From the NCBI RefSeq assembly GCF_900156315.1, contig NZ_FTNI01000019.1, positions 1 through 64,000 of the forward strand: a stretch of DNA of 64,000 bases, read 5' to 3'. The position numbers and the translations under genes are program-made. This stretch comes from Microbispora rosea (GTDB lineage: Bacteria; Actinomycetota; Actinomycetes; Streptosporangiales; Streptosporangiaceae). This document shows positions 44,201 through 52,630 of this stretch, one piece after another; the first letter of the stretch is position 1, and every line of letters begins with the position of its first letter. The notes below the pieces were generated by a model, which worked only from the letters and a program-made list of their open reading frames with translations, ran no database searches and was not told the DNA's origin.

Positions 44201-44355
44201 TTGCATGGATTAGGGCCCGTAGAGTCGCTGACCTGCGTGTGAGACCGGTCATGAGTGACCGTGGTTGACCCCTCGTCACCCTGCTTAATGGCCCGTTGAT
44301 GGCCCACCCGTCGAAGCTGCGTGCCGAGGGTGTGAAGAGCGGTCAAGATGACCTT

Positions 44356-44751
44356 GTGACTGATTTGCCCTGTGACGTCTCGTTGGTGGTCATCGATCGT
44401 GAGGTTCCGGACGACGAGATAAGGAGGTGGTGGAACTGCAAAGAGACACCGCTGCTTTACGACCTCGTGGCGGCCGCTCCTCGACTCCGCCTCGGGACGG
44501 TCTTGAACAAGTACGGCGATGTTCCCGGCCCGGCTCGCCGTGTCTTCTCCCTGCTCTTCCTGCGAGGTACCACGCCGCGATACGTCGTCCCCCGGCTCGA
44601 TGATGAACTGATCGGTGAGATTGTGGCTGCGTACCAAGGGCGAGATGATGACGGCCCGGGGACTCAGCAAGCTGATCTCGCAGAGGTTGCCGCCTTTTTG
44701 GCAACTCATCGTGGTGCTGGAGTCCTCACCGATGAGGACGAGGAGCCATAG
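44356..44751 (+). CDS. hypothetical protein
   Basis: A protein of 131 residues from GTG 44356; a start at 44299 would add 19 residues that read from att-module DNA and is less likely. It reads CDVSLVVIDREVPDDEIRRW, then LRLGTVLNKYGDVPGPARRV, RYVVPRLDDELIGEIVAAYQ and an acidic tail. I recognise no family. Codon use looks genuine, with high third-position GC in the central part. It is the single gene following att-like copy 7. Confidence 0.5.
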   Translation: MTDLPCDVSLVVIDREVPDDEIRRWWNCKETPLLYDLVAAAPRLRLGTVLNKYGDVPGPARRVFSLLFLRGTTPRYVVPRLDDELIGEIVAAYQGRDDDGPGTQQADLAEVAAFLATHRGAGVLTDEDEEP

Positions 44752-44963
44752 CTTGCGTGGTTGCGCACGCCTCGGCCTGTCTGATCACCCCGCATCCCGT
44801 CGACCCGCCCGAGTGGGAAGCGGGCCCTGGTCTGCTCGGCTTGTCCTGGGTCGATGGCGGGCGGGGTGATCAGGCCCCTGCCGCAGCCAGCTACGGCCGG
44901 CCGGTTGTGCACCAGGCGTTCGTCCTCAACGCCCACCGGGCCTCAGTCGACAGGAGCTAACGA

Positions 44964-45635
44964 ATGCACTCCGAACCGCACGAAGGTGCTTCTCCCAGGG
45001 TTTGGAGAGAACGCTTGCGCCACGTCTACTGGATCGGCGGCGGGAGTGGAGCCGGAAAATCCACCATCGCGCGACGCATCGCCGATCGGTACGGGATGCG
45101 TCTGTACGATACCGACGCGGTCATGCCCGACCACGCCCGCCGCATGCCCGTGGAACAAGCTCCTTACCTGGGCAAGTTCGCTGCCATGGACATGGACGAA
45201 CGCTGGGTGGCCAGAAGTCCGCGCGAGATGCTCGATACCTTCCACTGGTTTCACGGCGAAGGATTCAAGCTGATCGTTCAAGACCTTCTAGCCCTCCCCG
45301 CCGACCTGCCGGTGGTCGCCGAGGGATTCCGGCTGCTGCCGAACCTTGTCCAACCCCTGCTCGCCGAATGGCGCCATGCCGTGTGGCTGCTGCCGACTCC
45401 CCAGTTTCGCCAGGCGGTGTTCGACAGCCGCGGCGGACCGACATGGGGATTCCTCGCCAACACTGGTGACCCGCAGCGGGCGCTGCAGAACCTGCTCCAA
45501 CGCGACGCACTGTTCACCGACCGGCTCAGCAAGCAGACCCGGAATCTAGGCCTCTACGGGCTCAGGGTGGCTTCCGGGGACACCGAGGAAGATCTCGCAC
45601 GGCGAGTGGCCGCGGTGTTCGGTCTTGAGGCGTAG
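44964..45635 (+). CDS. P-loop ATPase/kinase-like protein
   Basis: A 223-residue protein with the Walker A motif GGGSGAGKST near residue 25, followed by ARRIADRYGMRLYDTDAVM, a layout like shikimate/nucleotide kinases. It has VVAEGFRLLPNLV and an arginine-rich lid-like end. The true substrate is unknown. ATG 44964 lies 7 nt behind CAGGAG, a strong ribosome binding site. It is an intact gene between att-like copy 7 and the intact tRNA. Confidence 0.75.
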   Translation: MHSEPHEGASPRVWRERLRHVYWIGGGSGAGKSTIARRIADRYGMRLYDTDAVMPDHARRMPVEQAPYLGKFAAMDMDERWVARSPREMLDTFHWFHGEGFKLIVQDLLALPADLPVVAEGFRLLPNLVQPLLAEWRHAVWLLPTPQFRQAVFDSRGGPTWGFLANTGDPQRALQNLLQRDALFTDRLSKQTRNLGLYGLRVASGDTEEDLARRVAAVFGLEA

Positions 45636-45822
45636 GTGGTCGACGCGAGGTTCAGCGGCCGAAGCACATCGGCATTTCCAGTCGATGCCGAGGCCTACAA
45701 GCAGCGCAACCTGGTCGAGCGCCGCTTCGGCAAGCTCAAGCAGTGGCGGGCCATCGCCACCCGCTTCGACAAGCTCGCCAGCCGCCACCTCGCTGGCGTC
45801 ACCATCGGCTGTCTGATGCCCT
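45636..45822 (+). pseudogene. C-terminal fragment of an IS5-family transposase
   Basis: FPVDAEAYKQRNLVERRFGK then LKQWRAIATRFDKLASRHLA and GVTIGCL matches the end of IS5/IS1182-like DDE transposases (the catalytic Glu is in the NLVERRF stretch). The N-terminal region and terminal repeats are absent. It runs directly into heptamers TGGCACG (45822-45828) and TGGCCCG (45832-45838, 45843-45849) of the tRNA-proximal module. Confidence 0.7.
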
Positions 45823-45921
45823 GGCACGGAATGGCCCGCTGATGGCCCGCGAAGATCAAAGCGCCCCGAAAACAATCAAGGCCCCGGTCGGGAATCTGTC
45901 CCTGACCTGGGCCTTCGTGGG

Positions 45922-45995
45922 TGGAGCGGGTGACGGGAATCGAACCCGCGCTGTCAGCTTGGGAAGCTGATGTTCTGCCATTGAACTACACCCGC
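45922..45995 (-). tRNA. tRNA-Gly (anticodon CCC), intact, with encoded CCA
   Basis: The minus strand gives a 74-nt tRNA: acceptor GCGGGTG/CACCCGC, anticodon arm TCAGC-TTCCCAA-GCTGA with anticodon CCC, T-loop TTCGATT and a 3' TCCA. Its 3' half is the sequence repeated seven times to the left in the same orientation, so this gene is the integration target of the island. The conserved terminator hairpin and heptamers lie just left of the 3' end, which means its 3' half was restored by the last insertion. Confidence 0.96.
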
Positions 45996-46113
45996 GTGAC
46001 CGGCTTGGAGCCTGTCGCTGCCCCTACTGTAGCGGATTCGGGGCGTGCTCCTGCAGTCCCGACGCGAAGATCCCGGACACCCGGCGCTGAAATGGCCTAC
46101 TAGCCTTGCACCC

Positions 46114-46689
46114 GTGCTGCTTTCCGATCGTGACCTTCGTGCCGAGATCGAGTCGGGCAGGGTGAAGCTCGACCCGTACGACCCGGCGATGATCCAGCCG
46201 TCCAGCGTCGACGTGCGGCTGGACCGCTACTTCCGAGTGTTCGAGAACCATCGCTACCCGCACATCGACCCCTCGATCGAGCAGCCCGATCTCACCCGGC
46301 AGGTGGAGCCGGACGGCGACGAGCCGTTCATCCTGCACCCGGGGGAGTTCGTGCTCGCCAGCACGTACGAGGTGATCAGCCTGCCCGACGACATCGCCTC
46401 ACGGCTGGAGGGCAAGTCGAGCCTGGGCCGGCTGGGCCTGCTGACGCACTCGACGGCCGGGTTCATCGACCCCGGCTTCGAGGGGCACGTCACGCTCGAA
46501 CTGTCCAACGTCGCCACGCTGCCGATCAAACTGTGGCCGGGCATGAAGATCGGTCAGCTCTGCATGTTCCGGCTCAGCTCGCCCGCGGAGTTCCCGTACG
46601 GCTCGGACCGGTACGGCTCGCGCTATCAGGGGCAGCGGGGCCCGACCCCGAGCAGGTCGTTCCTGAACTTCCACCGCACCAAGATCTGA
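46114..46689 (+). CDS. dcd: dCTP deaminase
   Basis: A 191-residue enzyme converting dCTP to dUTP (or to dUMP in bifunctional forms). Family motifs are clear: [11 protein letters not shown] near the start, [31 protein letters not shown] with the catalytic Glu, and the C-terminal [16 protein letters not shown] lid. GTG 46114 is 7 nt past TAGCCT, so the transcript may be leaderless. It borders the tRNA-Gly and marks the return to core chromosome. Confidence 0.97.
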   Translation: MLLSDRDLRAEIESGRVKLDPYDPAMIQPSSVDVRLDRYFRVFENHRYPHIDPSIEQPDLTRQVEPDGDEPFILHPGEFVLASTYEVISLPDDIASRLEGKSSLGRLGLLTHSTAGFIDPGFEGHVTLELSNVATLPIKLWPGMKIGQLCMFRLSSPAEFPYGSDRYGSRYQGQRGPTPSRSFLNFHRTKI

Positions 46690-46845
46690 AGCGGCTCAGG
46701 CAACAAGTGTGTTACGGGAGACGTTCTGGGCAGCGGGAAGGGGAAGAGTAGGTTACAAGCGGGCTTGTGTGGCCTGAACTTCGCATTTCCACTGGTAAGC
46801 CGTACCCTTCTCTGCGGACCGTCCCCGCACATCTGGAGAAACGAC

Positions 46846-47463
46846 GTGCGCCTGCGTCTCACGCCCCGTGAGGACAGCTACTACGACTTGTTCGCCGACT
46901 CGGCGAACAACCTCGTCACCGCATCGCGTCTGCTGGTCGAGATCATCAGCGACGGTTCGGACCGGGAGGGTCTGGCCGAGAAGATGCGCGCCTGCGAACA
47001 CGCGGGCGACGAGCGCACTCACGCGATCATGAACCGGCTCAACGAGAGCTTCATCACGCCCTTCGACCGCGAGGACATCTACCGCCTCGCGTCGAATCTC
47101 GACGACGTGATGGATTACATGGAGGCCGCCGCCGACCTGATCGTCCTCTACCAGATCGACCACCTGCCCAAGGAGGTCGTACGCCAGGTGGAGGTCCTCG
47201 AACGGGCCGCCGAGCTGACGGCGGACGCGATGCCGCGCCTGCGCTCGATGCAGCACCTCAACGAATACTGGATCGAGATCAACCGGCTCGAGAACCAGGC
47301 CGACCAGGTCTACCGCAGGCTGCTGGCGAAGCTGTTCAGCGGCGAGTACGACGCCCTCACCGTCATGAAGATGCGCGAGGTCATCGAGCAGCTCGAGCTC
47401 GCCGCCGACGCCTTCGAGCACGTGGCGAACACGATCGAGACGATCGCGGTCAAGGAAAGCTAA
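46846..47463 (+). CDS. DUF47 (PhoU-like) phosphate transport accessory protein
   Basis: A 205-residue all-helical protein of the DUF47 family: FADSANNLVTASRLLVEII, EHAGDERTHAIMNRLNESFI, PFDREDIYRLASNLDDVMDY and a final ELAADAFEHVANTIE, with conserved E/D metal-binding residues like those of PhoU. GTG 46846 follows GGAGAAA. The pit gene starts directly after its stop codon (TAAGTG), so the pair is translationally coupled. DUF47 proteins modulate Pit transporters. Confidence 0.93.
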   Translation: MRLRLTPREDSYYDLFADSANNLVTASRLLVEIISDGSDREGLAEKMRACEHAGDERTHAIMNRLNESFITPFDREDIYRLASNLDDVMDYMEAAADLIVLYQIDHLPKEVVRQVEVLERAAELTADAMPRLRSMQHLNEYWIEINRLENQADQVYRRLLAKLFSGEYDALTVMKMREVIEQLELAADAFEHVANTIETIAVKES

Positions 47464-48462
47464 GTGGAGCTCGCGCTTGTCATCGGCGTGATCGTCATCG
47501 CGCTGGCGTTCGACTACACGAACGGTTTCCATGATGCGGCGAACGCCATCGCCACCTCCGTCTCCACCCGGGCGCTGACACCCCGGGTCGCACTCCTCCT
47601 CGCCGCGGTGATGAACTTCATCGGCGCCCATCTCGGCACCGAGGTGGCCCAGACCGTCGGCAAGGGGATCATCGACGCTCCGAACGGCACCAGCGGACTG
47701 CTCATCGTGGGTGGCGCACTCATCGGAGCGATCGTCTGGAACCTCATCACCTGGTATTTCGGCCTGCCGTCGTCGAGTAGTCACGCACTGATCGGCGGGC
47801 TGGTCGGCTCCGCCCTGGCCGCCAGCGCGACCGTGCACTGGTCGGGAGTGGTGGAGAAGGTCGTCATCCCCATGATCCTGTCGCCTGTCATCGGGTTCAT
47901 CCTGGGCGGCATCATCATGATCATCCTGCTGTGGCTCTTCCGCAAGTCCAACCCGCACCGCACCAGCCGGGGGTTCCGATACATCCAGCCGGTGTCGGCG
48001 GCCGCCATCGCGCTCGGCCACGGGCTGCAGGACGCGCAGAAGACGATGGGCGTGATCTTCCTGGCGCTCGTCGTCGGCGGATACGCCTCCCCGGAGGGCG
48101 GCATTCCCGAGTGGGTCATCACGGCCTCGGCCACGGCGATCTCGCTCGGCACCTACTCCGGCGGCTGGCGCATCATGCGGACGATGGGCAGGCGGATCAT
48201 CCACCTGGACCCGCCGAGCGGTTTCGCGGCCGAGACGGCCGCGTCGTCGGTCCTCTACACCGCCGCCATCGGGTTCGGCGCCCCGATCTCGACCACGCAC
48301 ACCATGACCTCCGCGATCATGGGTGTGGGCGCCACGCGGCGGCTGTCGGCCGTGCGGTGGGGCATCGCCGGCAACATCGTGACCGGGTGGGTCCTGACGA
48401 TCCCGGCCGCGGCCGTCGTCGCGGCGCTCGGCTACTTCCTCCTCAACCTCATCCTCGGATAG
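47464..48462 (+). CDS. pit: Pit-family inorganic phosphate transporter
   Basis: A 332-residue membrane protein with the two inverted Pit signature repeats, DYTNGFHDAANAIATSVSTRAL and, later, TAAIGFGAPISTTHTMTSAIMGVG, plus FGLPSSSSHALIGGLVGS. About eight to ten TM helices. Low-affinity, cation-coupled phosphate uptake is the family role. It follows the DUF47 gene without a gap and ends at a strong terminator shared with mshD. Confidence 0.95.
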   Translation: MELALVIGVIVIALAFDYTNGFHDAANAIATSVSTRALTPRVALLLAAVMNFIGAHLGTEVAQTVGKGIIDAPNGTSGLLIVGGALIGAIVWNLITWYFGLPSSSSHALIGGLVGSALAASATVHWSGVVEKVVIPMILSPVIGFILGGIIMIILLWLFRKSNPHRTSRGFRYIQPVSAAAIALGHGLQDAQKTMGVIFLALVVGGYASPEGGIPEWVITASATAISLGTYSGGWRIMRTMGRRIIHLDPPSGFAAETAASSVLYTAAIGFGAPISTTHTMTSAIMGVGATRRLSAVRWGIAGNIVTGWVLTIPAAAVVAALGYFLLNLILG

Positions 48463-48480
48463 AGACGTTCTCCATCCGAA

Positions 48481-48511
48481 ACGGGCCGGCCCCCGAAGGG
48501 GACCGGCCCGT
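48481..48511. terminator. bidirectional terminator between pit and mshD
   Basis: ACGGGCCGGCCCCC pairs with GGGGACCGGCCCGT around a GAA loop, a 14-bp stem with one mismatch. It fills the 55-bp gap between the two convergent stops. Confidence 0.8.
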
Positions 48512-48517
48512 CGGCGT

Positions 48518-49408
48518 TCAGCGCCGGTACATCACGTCGGTCTTCCATCGGGTGAACCCGAGCGCCTCGTACAGCCGGACAGCCGCGGTGTTCTCCTCGT
48601 CCACGTAGAGCATGACCTGGGCGAGGCCGAGCGCGCGCAGGTGTTCGAGCCCCGCGAGCGTCAGCGCCCGGCCGAGGCCCGTGCCGCGCTCGCCGGGCGC
48701 GACTCCCACCACGTAGACCTCCCCGATCGGCTCGTCGCCGCCGTGCACCTTGGTCCAGTGGAAGCCCGCCAGCGTGTCTCCCCGTACGGCGAGGAAGAAG
48801 CCGGCGGGGTCGAACCACGGCTCCCGCTCCCGCAGTTCGAGGTCGGCAGGCGTCCAGGAGCCCTGCTCGGGGTGGGTGGCGAAGGCCAGCGCGTTGAGCG
48901 CCAGCCACGCCTTCTCGTCGCGTCCGGGCTCGAACGTGCGCAGCCGTACGCCCTGGGGGAGGGCGGCGGCGGGCAGGGGCTCGGACAGCGGGCGGCGCAT
49001 CTGCCACAGGGAACGCACCCGGGCCAGGCCCGCGCTCGCGGCGAGACTGGCGGCGCCGGGCAGGTCGCCGTGCGCCCACAGGCGCAGCCTGCCCCCGCTC
49101 GCCTCCAGCGCCTCGCCCAGCAGCCGCCGGCCCAGGCCGCGCCGGCGGAAGGCGGGATGCACCACGAGCTCGCCGCTCGGCCCCTCGACCGGGTCCGCAG
49201 GATCCAGGTGGGCGAAGCCCGCGACGTTCCCGTCCTCGTACAGCAGCACGGCTCTCGCGCCCGGCTCGGCGCCGTGGCGCACCTGAAGCATCACGTGCTC
49301 GTTGACCGGACCGACACCATCGGCCTCGGCGGCCGCCTCCACCAGGGCGAGCACCGCCGCCACCTGCTCGTCGTCGAGCCGTTCCGTGATCTCCACGCGT
49401 ACGTCCAT
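48518..49408 (-). CDS. mshD: mycothiol synthase
   Basis: A 296-residue protein of two tandem GNAT acetyltransferase domains. It performs the last step of mycothiol synthesis, acetylating cysteinyl-glucosaminyl-inositol. The first domain has ELVVHPAFRRRGLGRRLL and the second has VYVVGVAPGERGTGLGRALT, both acetyl-CoA pyrophosphate loops. The linker and DPAGFFLAVRGDTLAGFHWTK agree with MshD. ATG 49408 is 7 nt past TATCGT, suggesting a leaderless mRNA. Its presence confirms an actinobacterial host. Confidence 0.95.
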   Translation of the reverse strand: MDVRVEITERLDDEQVAAVLALVEAAAEADGVGPVNEHVMLQVRHGAEPGARAVLLYEDGNVAGFAHLDPADPVEGPSGELVVHPAFRRRGLGRRLLGEALEASGGRLRLWAHGDLPGAASLAASAGLARVRSLWQMRRPLSEPLPAAALPQGVRLRTFEPGRDEKAWLALNALAFATHPEQGSWTPADLELREREPWFDPAGFFLAVRGDTLAGFHWTKVHGGDEPIGEVYVVGVAPGERGTGLGRALTLAGLEHLRALGLAQVMLYVDEENTAAVRLYEALGFTRWKTDVMYRR

Positions 49409-49471
49409 GTCTGGCACGATAGGTGAAGGCCCGGCGATCTCCCTACCGGGCTTCGGCAATAGACGCCATGG

Positions 49472-49482
49472 GTTCACCCCCT
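49472..49482 (+). promoter_or_regulatory. candidate PHO-box unit before the 5'-nucleotidase
   Basis: GTTCACCCCCT matches the 11-bp direct-repeat unit bound by PhoP in actinomycetes. The next 11 bases (GAATCGTTATC) are only a weak second unit. It is about 60 bp upstream of the 5'-nucleotidase, a gene class expected to answer to phosphate starvation. Confidence 0.3.
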
Positions 49483-49538
49483 GAATCGTTATCTTTGCGC
49501 CATTTCCCGCTTAGATCCCGGCTCTACTGTCGGAGGTC

Positions 49539-51332
49539 ATGACCCGAGCATCCCTGACGCGACTGGCCATCGCCGGCGCCGCAATGGTCGGCGCCGCGGC
49601 CCTCACGATGGGCACGGCAGCCGCATCTCCCGGTCCCAAGCCTCCGAACCCCCCCAAGCCTGACAAGCCCGGTCCCTCCGTTCCCATCCGGTTGCTGACC
49701 ATCAACGACCTCCACGGCAACCTGGAGCCCCCGACCGGGTCCAGCTCCCGGATCCTCGACCCGAACGGCGCGAACACCGACACCGACGGCTCGCTCACCG
49801 GCATCGCCGGCGCGAAGTACTCGATCGCGGGCGGCGCGTCCTACCTGGCCGCCCACCTCAAGCAGCTGCGCGACCCCAACACCCTCCTGGTGGCCGCGGG
49901 CGACCTCATCGGCGCGTCGCCGCTGCTGTCGGCCGCCTACCACGACGAGCCGACCGTCGCCCTGCTCGACAAGCTCGGCCTCACGACCTCCTCGGCCGGC
50001 AACCACGAGTTCGACGAGGGCATCGACGAGCTCAACCGCATCATGAACGGCGGCTGCCACCCGGTCGACGGCTGTTCCCCGGCCGGCGAGTGGAAGGGCA
50101 CGAAGTTCGACTACCTCGGGGCGAACGTGCTCAAGGAGAGCAACGGCGACTACGCCCTGCCGCCCTACTTCGTCAAGAAGATCCACGGGGTGGACATCGG
50201 CTTCATCGGCCTGGTGACCCAGACCACCCCGAACATCGTCACCGCCGCCGGCATCAAGGGCCTGAAGTTCACGGAGGAGGTCGCGGCGGCCAACAAGGTG
50301 TCGAAGAACCTCGCCAAGCGCGGGGTCAAGGCGCAGGTCGTGCTGGTCCACGAGGGCGACAACATCACCCCGAACCAGGACCCCAGCTCGTGCCCGGTCG
50401 TCCCCGGCAACGGCTCGCGGATCGCCACCGGCCTCGACCCGCAGATCGACCTGGTCATCAGCGGCCACAGCCACCAGGCGTACGTCTGCAAGGTGAAGGA
50501 CCCGGCCGGTCAGGACCGCGTCTACACCCAGGGCTCGTCGTTCGGCCGTGCGATCACCCAGATCGACTTCCGGATCGACCGTAAGACGAAGGACGTCATC
50601 CGCTCCAGCGTCGTCGCCAAGAACAACGTGGTGACCCGCACCGTCACCCCGGACGCCGACACCGAGGCGTACATCAAGACCTGGCAGGAGCGGGTCTCGA
50701 CCGTCGCCAACAAGCAGATCGGCACGATCACGGCCAACATCGGCCGTGGCAGCAACGTGGGGGAGACCCCGCTGGGCGACCTCATCGCCGACGCGCAGCT
50801 CGAGGCGACCAAGGACGGCGGCAACGCGGAGATCGCGCTGATGAACCCGGGCGGCGTCCGCACCGACCTGAGCTACGCGCAGAGCGGCTCCGAGGGCGAC
50901 GGCGTCGTGACGTACGGCGAGGCCTTCCAGGTGCAGCCGTTCAACAACCTCATGCAGGTCGTCACGCTCACCGGGGCCCAGCTCAAGGCGCTGCTGGAGC
51001 AGCAGATCTGGACGGTCGACCCGGCGACGGGCGGCATCACCCAGCGGATCCTGCAGCCGTCCTCGTCGCTGACCTACACCTTCGACACGACGAAGCCGGT
51101 GGGCTCGCGGGTCTCCGACATCAAGATCAACGGCACCGCGGTGACCGACACCCAGCAGATCAGGGTGGCCGCCAACAACTTCCTCGTCGGCGGCGGCGAC
51201 GGCTTCACCGTCTTCACCCAGGGCGCGGACCTGTGGAGCGGCCCGCTGGACATCGACGCGTTCGTGGCCTACATGGGCGCGCACTCGCCGATCGCCCCGC
51301 CGGCCACCGGCCGGATCAACCTCATCCGGTGA
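49539..51332 (+). CDS. secreted 5'-nucleotidase/metallophosphatase (UshA-like)
   Basis: A 597-residue exported enzyme. The signal peptide (TRASLTRLAIAGAAMVGAAA..AAA) is followed by a proline-rich spacer. The metallophosphatase domain has NDLHGNL, AAGDLIGASP, SAGNHEFDEG and SGHSHQAY. The C-terminal 5'-nucleotidase domain has MNPGGVRTDL and AANNFLVGGGDGF. It releases phosphate and nucleosides from nucleotides outside the cell. GGAGG precedes ATG 49539. Neighbours (Pit, glnR) fit a phosphate/nitrogen supply neighbourhood. Confidence 0.94.
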   Translation: MTRASLTRLAIAGAAMVGAAALTMGTAAASPGPKPPNPPKPDKPGPSVPIRLLTINDLHGNLEPPTGSSSRILDPNGANTDTDGSLTGIAGAKYSIAGGASYLAAHLKQLRDPNTLLVAAGDLIGASPLLSAAYHDEPTVALLDKLGLTTSSAGNHEFDEGIDELNRIMNGGCHPVDGCSPAGEWKGTKFDYLGANVLKESNGDYALPPYFVKKIHGVDIGFIGLVTQTTPNIVTAAGIKGLKFTEEVAAANKVSKNLAKRGVKAQVVLVHEGDNITPNQDPSSCPVVPGNGSRIATGLDPQIDLVISGHSHQAYVCKVKDPAGQDRVYTQGSSFGRAITQIDFRIDRKTKDVIRSSVVAKNNVVTRTVTPDADTEAYIKTWQERVSTVANKQIGTITANIGRGSNVGETPLGDLIADAQLEATKDGGNAEIALMNPGGVRTDLSYAQSGSEGDGVVTYGEAFQVQPFNNLMQVVTLTGAQLKALLEQQIWTVDPATGGITQRILQPSSSLTYTFDTTKPVGSRVSDIKINGTAVTDTQQIRVAANNFLVGGGDGFTVFTQGADLWSGPLDIDAFVAYMGAHSPIAPPATGRINLIR

Positions 51333-51359
51333 TCGCGCGGTAATCGCAAAAACAGCGGC

Positions 51360-51388
51360 GGCCCGTCCCCCTTCAGGGGCGGGCCGTC
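51360..51388. terminator. bidirectional terminator between 5'-nucleotidase and glnR
   Basis: CGGCCCGTCCCC (51360-51371) pairs with GGGGCGGGCCG (51377-51387) around a short loop, with one mismatch. It lies between convergent genes and touches the glnR stop codon. Confidence 0.7.
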
Positions 51389-52094
51389 AGCGTCTGGCGG
51401 GTTCTGCCTCGTTCTGCTCGCCGCGGTCGGGGACGAAGCGGTAGCCGACGTTGCGGACCGTTCCGATGAGCGCCTCGTACTCGGCGCCGAGCTTGGCCCG
51501 CAGGCGCCGTACGTGCACGTCCACGGTGCGGGTGCCGCCGAAGTAGTCGTAGCCCCAGACCTCCTGCAGCAGCTGGGCGCGGGTGAAGACCCGGCCCGGG
51601 TGCTGGGCGAGGTACTTCAGCAGCTCGAACTCCTTGAAGGTCAGGTCAAGCGCGCGCCCGCGCAACCGGGCCGTGTACGTCGCCTCGTCGATCGACAGGT
51701 CGCCGCTGCGGATCTCGTCGGGGACCTCGTCGGCGGCGGCCAGCGACAGCCGTCCTACCGCCATCCGCAGCCGGGCCTCGACCTCCGCCGGCCCCGCGGT
51801 GTCGAGGATCACATCGTCCGCACCCCACTCCGCCGTCATCGCCGCGAGGCCGCCCTCGGTCACGATCACCATCAGCGGACAGGTGACGCCGGTCGTGCGC
51901 ATCAGCCGGCACAGGCTCTTGGCCTGCACGAGCTCGCGGCGCGCGTCCACCAGGATGGCGTCCGCCGGGGGCGTGTCGATCAGCGCGGAGGCCTCGGCGG
52001 GCGCGACCCGCACCGAGTGCAGCAGCAGTCCGAGTGCCGGGAGCACCTCCGCCGACGGCTCCAGAGCGTTGGTCAGCAGGAGCAGATTGCTCAC
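51387..52094 (-). CDS. glnR: nitrogen-response regulator GlnR (OmpR family, orphan)
   Basis: A 235-residue orphan response regulator controlling nitrogen assimilation. The start [20 protein letters not shown] and the C-terminal winged helix ([40 protein letters not shown]) are nearly those of Streptomyces GlnR. The pseudo-phosphorylation Asp is in ILVDARR. GTG 52094 is 5 nt behind GAGGAGG; the longer upstream frame is not needed. Targets elsewhere would include glutamine synthetase and ammonium transport genes. Recognition is strong. Confidence 0.95.
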   Translation of the reverse strand: MSNLLLLTNALEPSAEVLPALGLLLHSVRVAPAEASALIDTPPADAILVDARRELVQAKSLCRLMRTTGVTCPLMVIVTEGGLAAMTAEWGADDVILDTAGPAEVEARLRMAVGRLSLAAADEVPDEIRSGDLSIDEATYTARLRGRALDLTFKEFELLKYLAQHPGRVFTRAQLLQEVWGYDYFGGTRTVDVHVRRLRAKLGAEYEALIGTVRNVGYRFVPDRGEQNEAEPARR

Positions 52095-52279
52095 ATGAGC
52101 CTCCTCGCACCATGTCGGCTCGGCGCCGTTTGCAGCACTGGAAACCGCGACAGCCGTACAAACACGTAAGGACCCGGGGGCCACATCGCCCGAGTCCATT
52201 AATTCGTAGGGTAGCCCACACGAAGTTTGCGTCCAATGTGCGTCACCCGTGTGAACAACACGTCACGTGGTTTACCGCC

Positions 52280-52295
52280 GTAACGTGACGGTGAC
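52280..52295 (+). promoter_or_regulatory. weak GlnR-box-like site between glnR and the MoaD gene
   Basis: GTAAC-n6-GTGAC resembles the GlnR half-site pair (GTnAC-n6-GaAAC) but the second half is poor. A larger inverted repeat, CGTCACG (52261-52267 region) with CGTGACG (52284-52290), overlaps it. Autoregulation is possible, not shown. Confidence 0.25.
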
Positions 52296-52341
52296 GGAGA
52301 GCTTCCGCAGGGTGATGCGAAAGTGAGGGGAGCGGCACGTC

Positions 52342-52590
52342 ATGGCCAGGGGAACCATCCGTTACTGGGCGGCGGCCAAGGAGGCCGCCGGCGTGCCGGA
52401 GGAGCCGTTCGACGCCGAGACGCTGGGAGACCTGCTCGCGGGGATCTCGCGGAACCCGGCCGTCGAGCGCGTGCTGCGCCGGTGCTCCTTCCTCGTCGAC
52501 GGCGCGCCCGTCGGCACGCGCGATCCGGCGACGATCGACCTTCCGGAAGGTGGCGTGGTCGAGGTTTTACCCCCCTTCGCCGGGGGATGA
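52342..52590 (+). CDS. MoaD/ThiS-family sulfur-carrier protein
   Basis: An 82-residue beta-grasp protein (TIRYWAAAKEAAGVPEEPFD, DPATIDLPEGGVVEVLPPFA) ending in the Gly-Gly tail that is adenylated and thiocarboxylated. Such proteins deliver sulfur in molybdopterin or thiamine synthesis. It is divergent from glnR. No moeB/moaE partner is adjacent; the sulfur genes lie 3 kb downstream. Confidence 0.92.
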   Translation: MARGTIRYWAAAKEAAGVPEEPFDAETLGDLLAGISRNPAVERVLRRCSFLVDGAPVGTRDPATIDLPEGGVVEVLPPFAGG

Positions 52591-52630
52591 CGCACTACTC
52601 TGATCGCAAAGGCGCCTTCGGAGGGGTCGG

